Source: UA16 sp002292325 (GTDB taxonomy: Bacteria > Bacteroidota > Bacteroidia > Flavobacteriales_D > Sanyastnellaceae). From it: 64,000 nucleotides of DNA. Positions 54,092 through 62,988 of this stretch are shown piece by piece. The position numbers and the translations under genes were made by a program. The notes under the pieces are model-generated. The model ran no database searches, was not told where the DNA came from, and was given only the letters and a program-made list of their open reading frames with translations. Position 1 is the first letter of the stretch. Every line of letters begins with the position of its first letter. Location: the NCBI GenBank assembly GCA_943788645.1, contig CALSRC010000006.1:1-64000 (forward strand), read 5' to 3'.

Positions 54092-55398
54092 GAGCTCTTA
54101 GGCTTATCGGATTTTGGACGGCGGCGGCGGTTATTGGACTTGCCCGATGACGCAGACTTTCCCGATTGCGAGTCCTTACCTGATGCCCCTTCTGCTCCCT
54201 TGGATTGAGCCTTGGCCGATTTCTTTCCCCCTTGGCTATGAGGCTTGCGGCGCTTATTGCGATTCGGACGGTTCTTTCGGCGGCGCTCCTCGTCAAATCG
54301 TGTCAAGCTGTCCTGACCAACAACGTTGGAATACACCTCATCCACTTCATCCGGCTTCTCCTCTAAAGCAAACTCACTTAGACTCTGCGGGTATTCTCCG
54401 CGTTCGTTCATCGCCATGAGCTCCTGCATATCTTCCAACGAAACAGGCATTGGCCCATTGTTGCCACTATCTGGAGCAATGAGGTAAACGAGCCGCTTGA
54501 AAATATCCATTTTGAAAACAAAGGCCGTTCCTTTCTTCAGTTTGATTTTGGCATTGGGTGAAGGGAAGTCCTTGACGGCCTCTACATACTGATCTAACTC
54601 AAAATTCAAACAGCACTTCAGCTTGCCGCATTGTCCAGCAAGCTTTTGTGGATTCAATGACATTTGCTGATAACGGGCCGCCGATGTACTCACGCTTCGG
54701 AAATCTTTGAGCCAGCTTGAGCAACACAATTCTCGGCCACAAACTCCAATTCCCCCAATACGTGCAGCTTCCTGCCGTGCACCAATTTGCCGCATTTCAA
54801 TCCGAACACCAAAAGCTGTTGCCAATTCACGGACCAATTCACGGAAATCAACCCGATCCTCTGCTGTGTAGTAAAAAGTGGCTTTTTTGCCATCTCCTTG
54901 GTATTCCACGTCCGCCAATTTCATCTGCAGGCCCGCATCCTTGATGATTTTTCGTCCTTCTTTGATGGTATCGGGTTCCCGCATGCTGGATTTCTGCCAC
55001 AAGTCAATGTCCTCCTGTGTCGCCTTGCGTTCGATGCGTTTAATCTCGTGGTCGTCTTTGACGCCTTTGGCGTTCATTTGAGCACGAACCAATTCACCCG
55101 AAAGACTCACAACTCCAATGTCCACTCCATGGTCCGCATCCAATGCGACCACATCGCCAACATGCACTTCGAGTTTAGATGACCGACGGTAGAATCCCTT
55201 GCGATTCGCCTTGAATCGCACCTCCACAATATCAAAAGCACGCTGTCCCGAAGGAATCGCAACGCCCTCCAGCCAATCAAAGACGGTCAAAGGCCCACAG
55301 CCTCCCACACCACAATTTCCATTGCTTTTACACCCTCTTGGGGTCCCGTCTGCTCCATTTCTGCAATTGCTACAACTCATCTTCCCACGAAGATACAC
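54088..55398 (-). CDS. ricT: PSP1/RicT (YaaT-like) iron-sulfur protein
   Basis: 436 residues. The PSP1 core (about 60-280) has the Cys clusters CGRELCCSSW and CGKLKCCLNF that in the B. subtilis Ric complex bind [4Fe-4S]. An N-terminal Cys-rich stretch (CSNCRNG, GCKSNGNCGVGGC) and a long basic, Lys/Arg/Ser/Gly-rich tail (about 375-436) are extra. In Bacillus the complex stimulates mRNA maturation by RNase Y; the role in Bacteroidota is not settled. It lies 15 bp after holB. Confidence 0.87.
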   Translation of the reverse strand: MYLRGKMSCSNCRNGADGTPRGCKSNGNCGVGGCGPLTVFDWLEGVAIPSGQRAFDIVEVRFKANRKGFYRRSSKLEVHVGDVVALDADHGVDIGVVSLSGELVRAQMNAKGVKDDHEIKRIERKATQEDIDLWQKSSMREPDTIKEGRKIIKDAGLQMKLADVEYQGDGKKATFYYTAEDRVDFRELVRELATAFGVRIEMRQIGARQEAARIGGIGVCGRELCCSSWLKDFRSVSTSAARYQQMSLNPQKLAGQCGKLKCCLNFELDQYVEAVKDFPSPNAKIKLKKGTAFVFKMDIFKRLVYLIAPDSGNNGPMPVSLEDMQELMAMNERGEYPQSLSEFALEEKPDEVDEVYSNVVGQDSLTRFDEERRRKNRPNRNKRRKPHSQGGKKSAKAQSKGAEGASGKDSQSGKSASSGKSNNRRRRPKSDKPKSS

Positions 55399-55413
55399 TC
55401 GTTCATCGGCTGT

Positions 55414-56541
55414 TCAGTCCCTCGCCCGAAGGAAAATATTCACCTGAGCGCTTAAATCCATGAATACGAGCTTTCCATTGACATTTCCCGCTATATCCCG
55501 GTGCGCCATTTCGATTTGCTCCTGCAATTCCAGCACGTTCCCGTGGTGAATGAACGGTGCAAATTTCTCTGCGAATTTGCGCTCTGCTTCCGTTAGTCGC
55601 ACCAGCGACTGAGCTCCGTAATTGCCTACAATGCATTGACGCACCATGTGGAGGCTGTACCGCAAGAATCGCTTCATTCCTTCCCGACCCGCCTTGGCAA
55701 AGTCATCGGCCAAAGCTACGGTTGTGACCGTGTCCTGCGCATAACACGAACGCATCCATTGTACGAACAACCGATGATCCTCATCGCCTCCGTCATCGCC
55801 TCTCATGCGCATTGCTGCAGCCACATTTCCTTCAGCAACATGCAGCCATTGGGTGGCTTGGTTCACTGGAGTGCCATACCGGCGGTGCATTCCATTCGCG
55901 GCCACATCTTCCGTCAACCTGGGTACTTGGATCATCTGCACCCGCGAGCGGATGGTCGCCAATAACTGATTTGCTCTTTCACTCACGAAAAGCATGACCG
56001 TTTGATCTGTTGGCTCTTCGATCAACTTCAACATCTTGTTGGCCGTATCCACTCGCATCGTCTCAGGCAACCACAAAATCAAAATTTTCCACCCGCCTAA
56101 AAACGATTTCAATCCAAGCTTTCGATTGATCTCTAATGCTTCCTGGACACTGATAAACAGCTGTTTACGATCAGCACCGATGGCATTCAGCCATTCTTCC
56201 TGACCAAAGTAGGCGTCTTGTAACATTCGCTCCCGCCAAGCGCCCTGAAAAGGGTGAGATGTGGCTTGTTCGGAACCGTCCTTTTTAAAAAATGGAAAGG
56301 ACCAATGAACGTCGGGATGTTGAAGTGAGTCGTATTGCTTACACGATGAACATGAGCCACACGCATCTTCTTCACCCCGCCCCGTGCAATGCAAATAGCG
56401 AGCGTAAGCGAGCGCCAGAGCCAATGCACCACTTCCCTCCGGTCCATTGAATAGTTGTGCATGAGCCACACGACCGGAAGTTACACCTGCCCGAAGCTTG
56501 GCCGCAATCCCTTCATGTCCAATAACCTCTTGAAAGCGCAT
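55414..56541 (-). CDS. holB: DNA polymerase III delta' subunit
   Basis: 375 residues. This is a clamp-loader subunit of the replication machine. The P-loop region reads FNGPEGSGALALALAYARYL, with the catalytic Lys replaced, as expected for non-hydrolysing delta'. A zinc site is seen in CGSCSSCKQYDSLQHPDVH, and MLKLIEEPTDQTVMLF with IRSRVQ(M)I is the SRC/sensor region. It leads the minus-strand holB-ricT-gldH set. Confidence 0.9.
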   Translation of the reverse strand: MRFQEVIGHEGIAAKLRAGVTSGRVAHAQLFNGPEGSGALALALAYARYLHCTGRGEEDACGSCSSCKQYDSLQHPDVHWSFPFFKKDGSEQATSHPFQGAWRERMLQDAYFGQEEWLNAIGADRKQLFISVQEALEINRKLGLKSFLGGWKILILWLPETMRVDTANKMLKLIEEPTDQTVMLFVSERANQLLATIRSRVQMIQVPRLTEDVAANGMHRRYGTPVNQATQWLHVAEGNVAAAMRMRGDDGGDEDHRLFVQWMRSCYAQDTVTTVALADDFAKAGREGMKRFLRYSLHMVRQCIVGNYGAQSLVRLTEAERKFAEKFAPFIHHGNVLELQEQIEMAHRDIAGNVNGKLVFMDLSAQVNIFLRARD

Positions 56542-56556
56542 GGGACGAATTTACAT

Positions 56557-59100
56557 CTAAAAAGCGGCGTGAATAGAAGTGTAAACTCCACGACCGGGCG
56601 CGCTGATTCCACTCGCAAAAACGCGGTAGTGCATATCAAAAAGATTTCGCACGCCCAAGCGGCATTCGAGGGATTCATGGACCTTCGCACTGAATTCTGC
56701 ATTGAGCGTCCACCAATTCGGTGCTCCTTCTGGGAGCATTAAATCCAAGTTATCCGTGGCAAAAGGACCAAATTTCGATGCAGATTTCGACCCACTGAAT
56801 AAACTGTAGGCTTCCAATGTCCACCAGCGACCTTGCCAATCCATTGCAATTCGGCCAAATATGGGCGGAATATGCGCCATGGGCAGTCGATCCTCTGTCG
56901 CCGTTTCCGGATGCGGCATGAATTGGTCGCCTACGGTCCAATTAATCGCAGCTTGTGCATTCCATTTCGATGTCAGTTTTGCTTTAATTTCTGCTCTCAG
57001 CCCAGCAATCAGAGCACGACTGGCATTTACATGGGTTTGGACGCGTGCACTATCGCCATCAATGAGGAACCAGTCAGCGTCTTGGAGTTGGGCGTTTTGG
57101 GGTACAATCGCGTCATTGAGTCGCGAACCAAAACCGCTCAAAGTCGCCGTGAGAATTTGGCGGTTTTGAAAATCCCAATGAATCGCTTGTTCCATGCTGA
57201 ACAGGTATTCAGGCCGCAGGGAATCATTCGGAATCAGCACGTACCCACCTTTCTCCCGCACCTTGCCCATGTCGTCCACGTTTGGGTGTCGGAACCCCGT
57301 AGAAAAAGAAGTCGATGCAGACCAAATGCGCGAAGGACTGTACCAACGATCGGAAATCCCTCCTGTCAATGCGCTGTTCCGCATGTTCACCGAACGAAAT
57401 GGCAGGGTGTAATTCACCCCTTGTTCGAAAGAAGCGCCCAAAGAGGATTGGCTCCAGCGCATCCCACCGGTGAATCGATGGTTCATCCAATTGAGTCGAG
57501 CATTGGCAAAAACTGCTGCCGTCCCCATTTCACTTCCAGCATTGGGATAGCGCGTGTCTGCTAGTTGGACCTCATTCGACTCGATGTGTTGAGTCAGAGC
57601 CAATGACCGAACAAGGTCATCGGATAGGTTGATCCCACCCGTTATTTGAAGCCCGTTATAAAAGCTTTTTGACAAGGTGGAGTATGCGTTCCAAATGCGT
57701 ACGTTTTCAGTTTGAGTCTCCCTCCATGGCTCATTGAGTCGACGCTTAATACGGGATTCTTCAATCGATTGATAGGAGAGCATGGTCGTCCACATGATGT
57801 CCCACCGCGTCAGCAGTTCATACCGTGCAGATGCCATGGCTCGCTGCTGGGGACCGTAATTCCATTCAGCCCATTTGAGCTGACCTCCGGAAAAATCAGC
57901 CGAAACATCATACCGTGGGATGTCGCTGCTTCGACTCCATTGCAGATTCAAATCCAGAACCCCTGGACCCATTTGAAACCTGAATTTTTGAAGCCAATCC
58001 TGTTGGCTATATCCAGACCCCACCTGCACTTCGGGATCTCCATTGATCTTCACTTCATCCACCCCATCCCGGCGCAGCACATAAAGAGAATCTAAGCCCC
58101 ACGTTGCACTGCCATGCCTTCGCCAAGAACCCATGCGCAAATCGCCGTACGTCGAATATGAAAAAGACGTTAGGCTAGCCATTCGGTGGCCGGACCATTC
58201 GACATCCCCGTGAAGAGAATAACTTTGATTTGGGGAACGAAAGGCTGACGAGATCCTAGCCGTCACACCCTGTCCTCTTAAACGTGGTGATCGGGTGTGG
58301 TAATGAATGACTCCGCCCATGGCATCACTCCCGAACAGAATGCTATTGGGACCGAGCAACACATCCGTGCGTTCGAGAATGTTGGGGTCCACCGTGATGG
58401 CATTTTGCAGATGTCCGCTCCGATAAATCGCATTGTTCATTCGCACACCGTCAACGACCAACAACACCCTATTTGCTTCAAAACCCCGTAAAATCGGCGA
58501 CCCCCCTCCTTGTTGGCTTTGCTGCACCATAACCGATCCGGTGGCCCAAAGCAACTCAGCAGATGTTTGAGGGACCTCCAATTTGGCAACAGGCGTTGGC
58601 AAGCGATTGATGGACATGGACATATTGGCGCGCGCGACGGACTCCATGGATGTCACACTTTGGCTCACCACTTCCACCTGTTCCAAGCTCACCATGTCCT
58701 CGACCATTCGGACACGCTCCGTCAATGGCTGCCCTGGGTAGATGACCATGTCCATGTATCCAACCGATCGCATCAATAGCGTATCCGAGGCCGGATTCCT
58801 TGAGATCAATGCATTCCCCGAAGCATCGGTCATGACTTGCTGGCCAGAATTCTTATTGAGAATGATGGCAAATGGCACCGGCTGACCACCGTTGGAGGAA
58901 ACAGCCTGAATTTTCTTCGATTGAATCGCGGGTTGCGTCGCTGTGACAGCATTCAATGCTCGATTCGGGACGTCCTGAGATGCTTTCCGAACTGCACTCT
59001 GAGGAGTCTCCTGGCCAGAAACGGCTGGGGTGCAGACCACAAGCATGAGAAAGAATCCCCATCTGCGCACATTGGAGGATCTCAAACGATTCTGCATCAT
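56557..59100 (-). CDS. TonB-dependent receptor (second; heme/hemoglobin-type signature)
   Basis: 847 residues from the ATG at 59100; the frame continues upstream but only through the recO region. A signal peptide (to about AVSG-QE) is followed by a short beta sandwich, the plug (about 165-300, with SPILRGFEANRVLLVVDGVRM and AIYRSGHLQN) and the barrel. The plug motif is typical of the hemoglobin/transferrin-receptor group, so an iron or heme ligand is likely but unproven. It stands alone, without SusD, and follows recO by 46 bp. Confidence 0.88.
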   Translation of the reverse strand: MMQNRLRSSNVRRWGFFLMLVVCTPAVSGQETPQSAVRKASQDVPNRALNAVTATQPAIQSKKIQAVSSNGGQPVPFAIILNKNSGQQVMTDASGNALISRNPASDTLLMRSVGYMDMVIYPGQPLTERVRMVEDMVSLEQVEVVSQSVTSMESVARANMSMSINRLPTPVAKLEVPQTSAELLWATGSVMVQQSQQGGGSPILRGFEANRVLLVVDGVRMNNAIYRSGHLQNAITVDPNILERTDVLLGPNSILFGSDAMGGVIHYHTRSPRLRGQGVTARISSAFRSPNQSYSLHGDVEWSGHRMASLTSFSYSTYGDLRMGSWRRHGSATWGLDSLYVLRRDGVDEVKINGDPEVQVGSGYSQQDWLQKFRFQMGPGVLDLNLQWSRSSDIPRYDVSADFSGGQLKWAEWNYGPQQRAMASARYELLTRWDIMWTTMLSYQSIEESRIKRRLNEPWRETQTENVRIWNAYSTLSKSFYNGLQITGGINLSDDLVRSLALTQHIESNEVQLADTRYPNAGSEMGTAAVFANARLNWMNHRFTGGMRWSQSSLGASFEQGVNYTLPFRSVNMRNSALTGGISDRWYSPSRIWSASTSFSTGFRHPNVDDMGKVREKGGYVLIPNDSLRPEYLFSMEQAIHWDFQNRQILTATLSGFGSRLNDAIVPQNAQLQDADWFLIDGDSARVQTHVNASRALIAGLRAEIKAKLTSKWNAQAAINWTVGDQFMPHPETATEDRLPMAHIPPIFGRIAMDWQGRWWTLEAYSLFSGSKSASKFGPFATDNLDLMLPEGAPNWWTLNAEFSAKVHESLECRLGVRNLFDMHYRVFASGISAPGRGVYTSIHAAF

Positions 59101-59146
59101 GGTGCCGCTGTGTGCAAATACTGCGCCAAAATCTCGTGTCTGGAGC

Positions 59147-59872
59147 TTAAGCAAAAACGGCTTCCAGCACATCATAGCTCTTAATTTCGCGCAATCCACC
59201 CATTTGATGATGCAAATAACGCAACTGCGCCTGGATAAGCCGCTTTCGTTCATGACCTTGGCATTCGAAAGCACTGCGGTTCCCCTCGCACAAGGAGACG
59301 AACCAATCACCTAAAGGAGCAGGCAGGTGGTCTTCTGCAACGCCCATTTCTGTCTTCCATTCGCCCGATTGTAAATCCAATACGATGTGGCTGGGATTCA
59401 CACTGCGCTCCGGTGCCACGCCCAGCGCTTGAATCAATTGCCCAACATATTCCGCGTGGATCCAGGCCACATTTGATTCCGTTTCAATTCGTATCAATGT
59501 TCCCCAGAATAGAGCAAAAATCTCGGGATGCGCTGATTCCTCGGGGAACAACTTAGCCATGAGCTCACATAGAAAAAACACCACAGCATTTTTGCGCGCG
59601 TCCCGAAACATGGACTCTGGAATGAATTTTCGACGCGCCTCTTTGAACCGGATCAGCCCCTCCGATCCCTTGCGCGTCAAGCCCCGCAACTCCAGCAATG
59701 CACCCGGATGCCATTTCCCGACCTGTCGTTTTTTTCCACTCCCCTCTGATACCCACAGCGCAACCGTACCAAGCGATTGGCTCAGAATTCGCACAACACG
59801 CCTTCCGTCATTGTAAGGAAGAACGGATAAAACGATGCAAGGATCGGTATCGATGGAAAGGGATCCAGCCAT
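59147..59872 (-). CDS. recO: DNA repair protein RecO
   Basis: 241 residues from the ATG at 59872; the upstream open frame adds non-homologous residues. Bacteroidota RecO pattern: an N-terminal OB fold (IVLSVLPYNDGRRVVRIL, ALLELRGLTRKGSEGLIRFKEA) then an all-helical C-terminal domain. RecO loads RecA at gaps together with RecR in the RecFOR route. The family is divergent, hence moderate confidence. It is divergent from ispG. Confidence 0.8.
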   Translation of the reverse strand: MAGSLSIDTDPCIVLSVLPYNDGRRVVRILSQSLGTVALWVSEGSGKKRQVGKWHPGALLELRGLTRKGSEGLIRFKEARRKFIPESMFRDARKNAVVFFLCELMAKLFPEESAHPEIFALFWGTLIRIETESNVAWIHAEYVGQLIQALGVAPERSVNPSHIVLDLQSGEWKTEMGVAEDHLPAPLGDWFVSLCEGNRSAFECQGHERKRLIQAQLRYLHHQMGGLREIKSYDVLEAVFA

Positions 59873-59946
59873 GGCTTGAAGACTCAGCTCTGCGAATTTA
59901 CGTTTGAACGGCACAGCATCGCCAACAAATCCCCCCTGAAACGACT

Positions 59947-59954
59947 TAACTTTG
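59947..59954 (+). promoter_or_regulatory. Possible -7 box of ispG (TAACTTTG)
   Basis: An exact TAnnTTTG match only 10 bp before the ispG ATG, so the transcript leader would be very short. No TTTG is found at the correct -33 distance. Confidence 0.35.
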
Positions 59955-59964
59955 CAGCGCCACA

Positions 59965-61914
59965 ATGAACATGGAATCAAACAACGCTTCAGAACAGCAC
60001 CCGCCTCTCGACAGGGTGGATTGGTACAACTACCACCGAAGAATTTCGCGAAAAATAAAGGTGGGAGACTTAACCCTTGGAGGAGATGCTCCCATTCGAA
60101 TCCAATCCATGACCACCGCGGATACGTTAGACGTATCCAAAACGGTCGATGAAAGTGTTCGGATGATTGAAGCCGGAAGTGAATTGGTACGCATCACGGC
60201 CCCTTCGCGCAAGGAAGCGGAAGCTTTGCACTCCATCTCAGAGGAGCTGAAATCAAAAGGGCATCATGCTCCCCTTGTAGCCGACATCCATTTTACGCCC
60301 AATGCGGCTGAAATTGCCGCAGACTACGTCGAAAAAATCCGGGTAAATCCTGGAAACTATGCCGACAAGAAGAAGTTTGAAGAAATCGAATACACGGACG
60401 AATCGTACGCTGAAGAGCTCGAACGCATCCGTTCGCGTTTTACCCCTTTGGTGCTCAAATGCAAAGCCTTGGGTCGTGCGATGCGCATTGGAACAAATCA
60501 CGGTTCGCTCTCTGACCGGATCATGAGTCGCTACGGCGATACGCCAAAGGGAATGGTGGAAAGTGCGATGGAATTCCTGCGAATCTGTCGGGAGCATGAT
60601 TACCACGACCTAGTGATCAGCATGAAAGCTTCCAACCCGCAAATCATGGTCCAAGCTTACCGTTTATTGGTTGCTCACATGGATGCGGAAGGAATGGATT
60701 ACCCATTGCATCTTGGTGTAACAGAAGCTGGAGATGGAGAAGACGGTAGAATTAAAAGCGCCATTGGCATTGGAAGCCTATTGGAAGATGGGCTGGGCGA
60801 TACGGTTCGCGTTTCTTTGACTGAGGCTCCAGAGGCTGAGCTTCCCGTAGCCCGGAGGCTGGTGGATCGTTATGCAAACCGACCGCCAGAAAACTCCTCC
60901 GATCAAGAACCGCTGACATTTGATCCCTATTCGTACCAGAGGCGAATGTCAAATCAAGTATTGAACATAGGTGACCGTTGTGTTCCGGTCGTCGTCAATG
61001 ATTTGAGCGCTTCCGAGGTAACCGAAGCCAAGCTTTTTGGCTGCGGATATCGATATTCCGTGCCATTGGATAAATGGCATTTAGATGATTTTGCTTGTGA
61101 CATGGTGTATGTCGGCGAACAACCTGTTTCTTTCGAATTGCCCGGAACCCTGGGAGTTTTGCAAGAAGCACATGCCTGGCAAAACAGGGAGCGGCATTAC
61201 CCGATCTGGACTTTGAACGAATGGGAAAGCAACCATCCTTCAGCGGTTCATTTCGTAAGAGCACAAAGGACGGACCTCACCCTGGAGAAGCTGCTGGAAC
61301 TGAAGGAACAAGCGAGCCGTGTCGTCGTCGTTCTGGAATCCCATAGTCAGCATGCAATGGCGGATCTTCGGGCGGCGTGCATGGTCCTCGACCGAGCTCA
61401 ATGCCGAGTCCCCGTTATCTTACGTGGATCCTATGATGGATTGGATTCCGAGCGGTTTCAGTTGCATGCCTCGACCGATTGTGGTGCCCCTTTCGTTGAT
61501 GGATTTGGAGACGGAGTATGGCTCGATGGCAAAGGAGTTCCACTCCAATTGCGCAACTCAACGGCATTCGGCATTCTTCAAGCCACGCGCACCCGTACAT
61601 CCAAGACGGAATACATCAGCTGCCCGAGCTGTGGAAGGACCCTTTTTGATTTACAGGATACGACAGCTAAAATCCGGAAGGTGACCTCTCATCTAAAAGG
61701 CATCAAGATTGGCATCATGGGCTGCATTGTCAACGGACCGGGAGAGATGGCGGATGCCGATTACGGATACGTCGGTACAGGACCCGGTAAAATTACTTTG
61801 TACAAAGAAAAAGAAGTGGTTGAACGCAACGTTCCAGAAGCCAAGGCTGTCGATGCGTTAATTGAACTCATCCGGACACACGGTGATTGGGTAGAGCCTC
61901 GGGTTCAAGATTAA
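59965..61914 (+). CDS. ispG: 4-hydroxy-3-methylbut-2-enyl diphosphate synthase (long form)
   Basis: 649 residues. IspG reduces cyclic ME-cPP to HMBPP using a [4Fe-4S] cluster, the penultimate step of the MEP pathway. The three cluster cysteines are in CPSCGR (Cys553, Cys556) and MGCIVNGPGEM (Cys587, with the Glu at 594). The long form with an insert between the TIM barrel (up to about 290) and the C-terminal domain is usual in Bacteroidota, chlamydiae and plants. It joins dxs here as the pathway feeding UppS. Confidence 0.96.
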   Translation: MNMESNNASEQHPPLDRVDWYNYHRRISRKIKVGDLTLGGDAPIRIQSMTTADTLDVSKTVDESVRMIEAGSELVRITAPSRKEAEALHSISEELKSKGHHAPLVADIHFTPNAAEIAADYVEKIRVNPGNYADKKKFEEIEYTDESYAEELERIRSRFTPLVLKCKALGRAMRIGTNHGSLSDRIMSRYGDTPKGMVESAMEFLRICREHDYHDLVISMKASNPQIMVQAYRLLVAHMDAEGMDYPLHLGVTEAGDGEDGRIKSAIGIGSLLEDGLGDTVRVSLTEAPEAELPVARRLVDRYANRPPENSSDQEPLTFDPYSYQRRMSNQVLNIGDRCVPVVVNDLSASEVTEAKLFGCGYRYSVPLDKWHLDDFACDMVYVGEQPVSFELPGTLGVLQEAHAWQNRERHYPIWTLNEWESNHPSAVHFVRAQRTDLTLEKLLELKEQASRVVVVLESHSQHAMADLRAACMVLDRAQCRVPVILRGSYDGLDSERFQLHASTDCGAPFVDGFGDGVWLDGKGVPLQLRNSTAFGILQATRTRTSKTEYISCPSCGRTLFDLQDTTAKIRKVTSHLKGIKIGIMGCIVNGPGEMADADYGYVGTGPGKITLYKEKEVVERNVPEAKAVDALIELIRTHGDWVEPRVQD

Positions 61915-61945
61915 AGCAACAACCATGCTTTCAGGGTGGACCCCC

Positions 61946-62599
61946 TCAAGAGGGTTCCGGTGAGGAGGGGTTCTCCTCCGACCCCGCTGAATCTTCCGCA
62001 AAAAACGTGCGCTGCCCAATCAATATGGCGATGACACCGCAAGAAATCGCAGCGTCCGCCACGTTCCAAATGGGCGGGAAGACCTCTCGGCTTGCCAAGG
62101 ACTCGATGGGAAATCCCGAAGGCCAGCGAACCGTGAAATGAAACATGTCTACAACATAGCCCATAAAAAAAGGTGCATAGCCCTCCCCGGCCCATTCAGC
62201 CAACATCCCCCAGTGGCTGGCGGTGAATAGCTGACCATACAAAGCACTGTCTATGATATTGCCAATCGCACCCGCCCAAATAAACGCAAGACACGTCAAA
62301 AATCCTTTGTGAGCCCGAGCCGCCACCAACCGCTTCATGTAGAACCCTATTCCCACCGCCGCGACCAATCGAAAGGATGTTAATACCAATTTCCCCGCGG
62401 CGCCTGGCAAGGCCCAGCCAAACGCCATCCCTTCATTTTCAATGAATTGAAGTTCAATCAAACCGGGAATAAGGGACATGCTTTCTCCCAACGAAAAATT
62501 GAGTTTCACCCAAATTTTAATGCACTGATCCGCCAGCAAGACCGGCATAAGTACCGTCCATACCCATCCTTTCAATGATTTCGTCGGATTCAAAAGCAA
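61946..62599 (-). CDS. lspA: Lipoprotein signal peptidase (signal peptidase II)
   Basis: 217 residues, four transmembrane helices. It removes lipoprotein signal peptides after lipid attachment, and serves the GldH, rhodanese and His-rich lipoproteins in this window. The aspartyl active site has Asp in GAIGNIIDSALYG and in WNVADAAIS; DQCIKIWVK is the first family motif. No ATG precedes helix 1; candidate starts are TTG at 62599, 62593 or 62575. The C-terminal acidic tail is extra. Confidence 0.9.
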   Translation of the reverse strand: MLLNPTKSLKGWVWTVLMPVLLADQCIKIWVKLNFSLGESMSLIPGLIELQFIENEGMAFGWALPGAAGKLVLTSFRLVAAVGIGFYMKRLVAARAHKGFLTCLAFIWAGAIGNIIDSALYGQLFTASHWGMLAEWAGEGYAPFFMGYVVDMFHFTVRWPSGFPIESLASREVFPPIWNVADAAISCGVIAILIGQRTFFAEDSAGSEENPSSPEPS

Positions 62600-62605
62600 T
62601 CAGCC

Positions 62606-62977
62606 TTATTGCATGTTTTTTGCCTCGATGGACATGGTCGCATGAGGGACCAATCGCAACCTTTCTTTGGGAATGAGTTTACCCGTGACGCGGCAGATTC
62701 CGTAGGTCTTATTCTTGATTCTCAACAAAGCATTTTCCAAGTTGCGGATGAACTTTTCTTGCCTCGCTGCTAACTGGGCAGTTTCTTCCCGACTCATCGT
62801 TTCTGAGCCGTCTTCCATCATTTTAAAAGTGGGAGCTGTGTCGTCCGTCGAATTGTCGTCTTGATGTGATAGGGCCCGCTGTAGCTCGTTCAAATTCTCA
62901 CGTGCAATCGTAAGCTTATCTTCTATGAGGGTCTTGAACTCACTGAGGTCCTTATCTGTAAATCGCGTTTCTGCCAT
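62606..62977 (-). CDS. DksA/TraR family protein with degenerate zinc finger
   Basis: 123 residues. An N-terminal coiled-coil hairpin (about 10-90) and a C-terminal finger region reading YGICRVTGKLIPKERLRLVPHATM. Only one of the four zinc cysteines is present, as I recall is usual for the Bacteroidota relatives, so metal-free folding is likely. DksA-type proteins enter the RNA polymerase secondary channel; this role is inferred. It lies between ileS and lspA, a common order, with 6 bp to lspA. Confidence 0.85.
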   Translation of the reverse strand: MAETRFTDKDLSEFKTLIEDKLTIARENLNELQRALSHQDDNSTDDTAPTFKMMEDGSETMSREETAQLAARQEKFIRNLENALLRIKNKTYGICRVTGKLIPKERLRLVPHATMSIEAKNMQ

Positions 62978-62988
62978 CGCAGTTTAGA

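Noticed and set aside
56833..57564. 243-residue open frame antisense to the second TonB receptor
   Set aside because: The receptor frame is continuous and recognisable; the antisense frame is low in structure and unlike any family.
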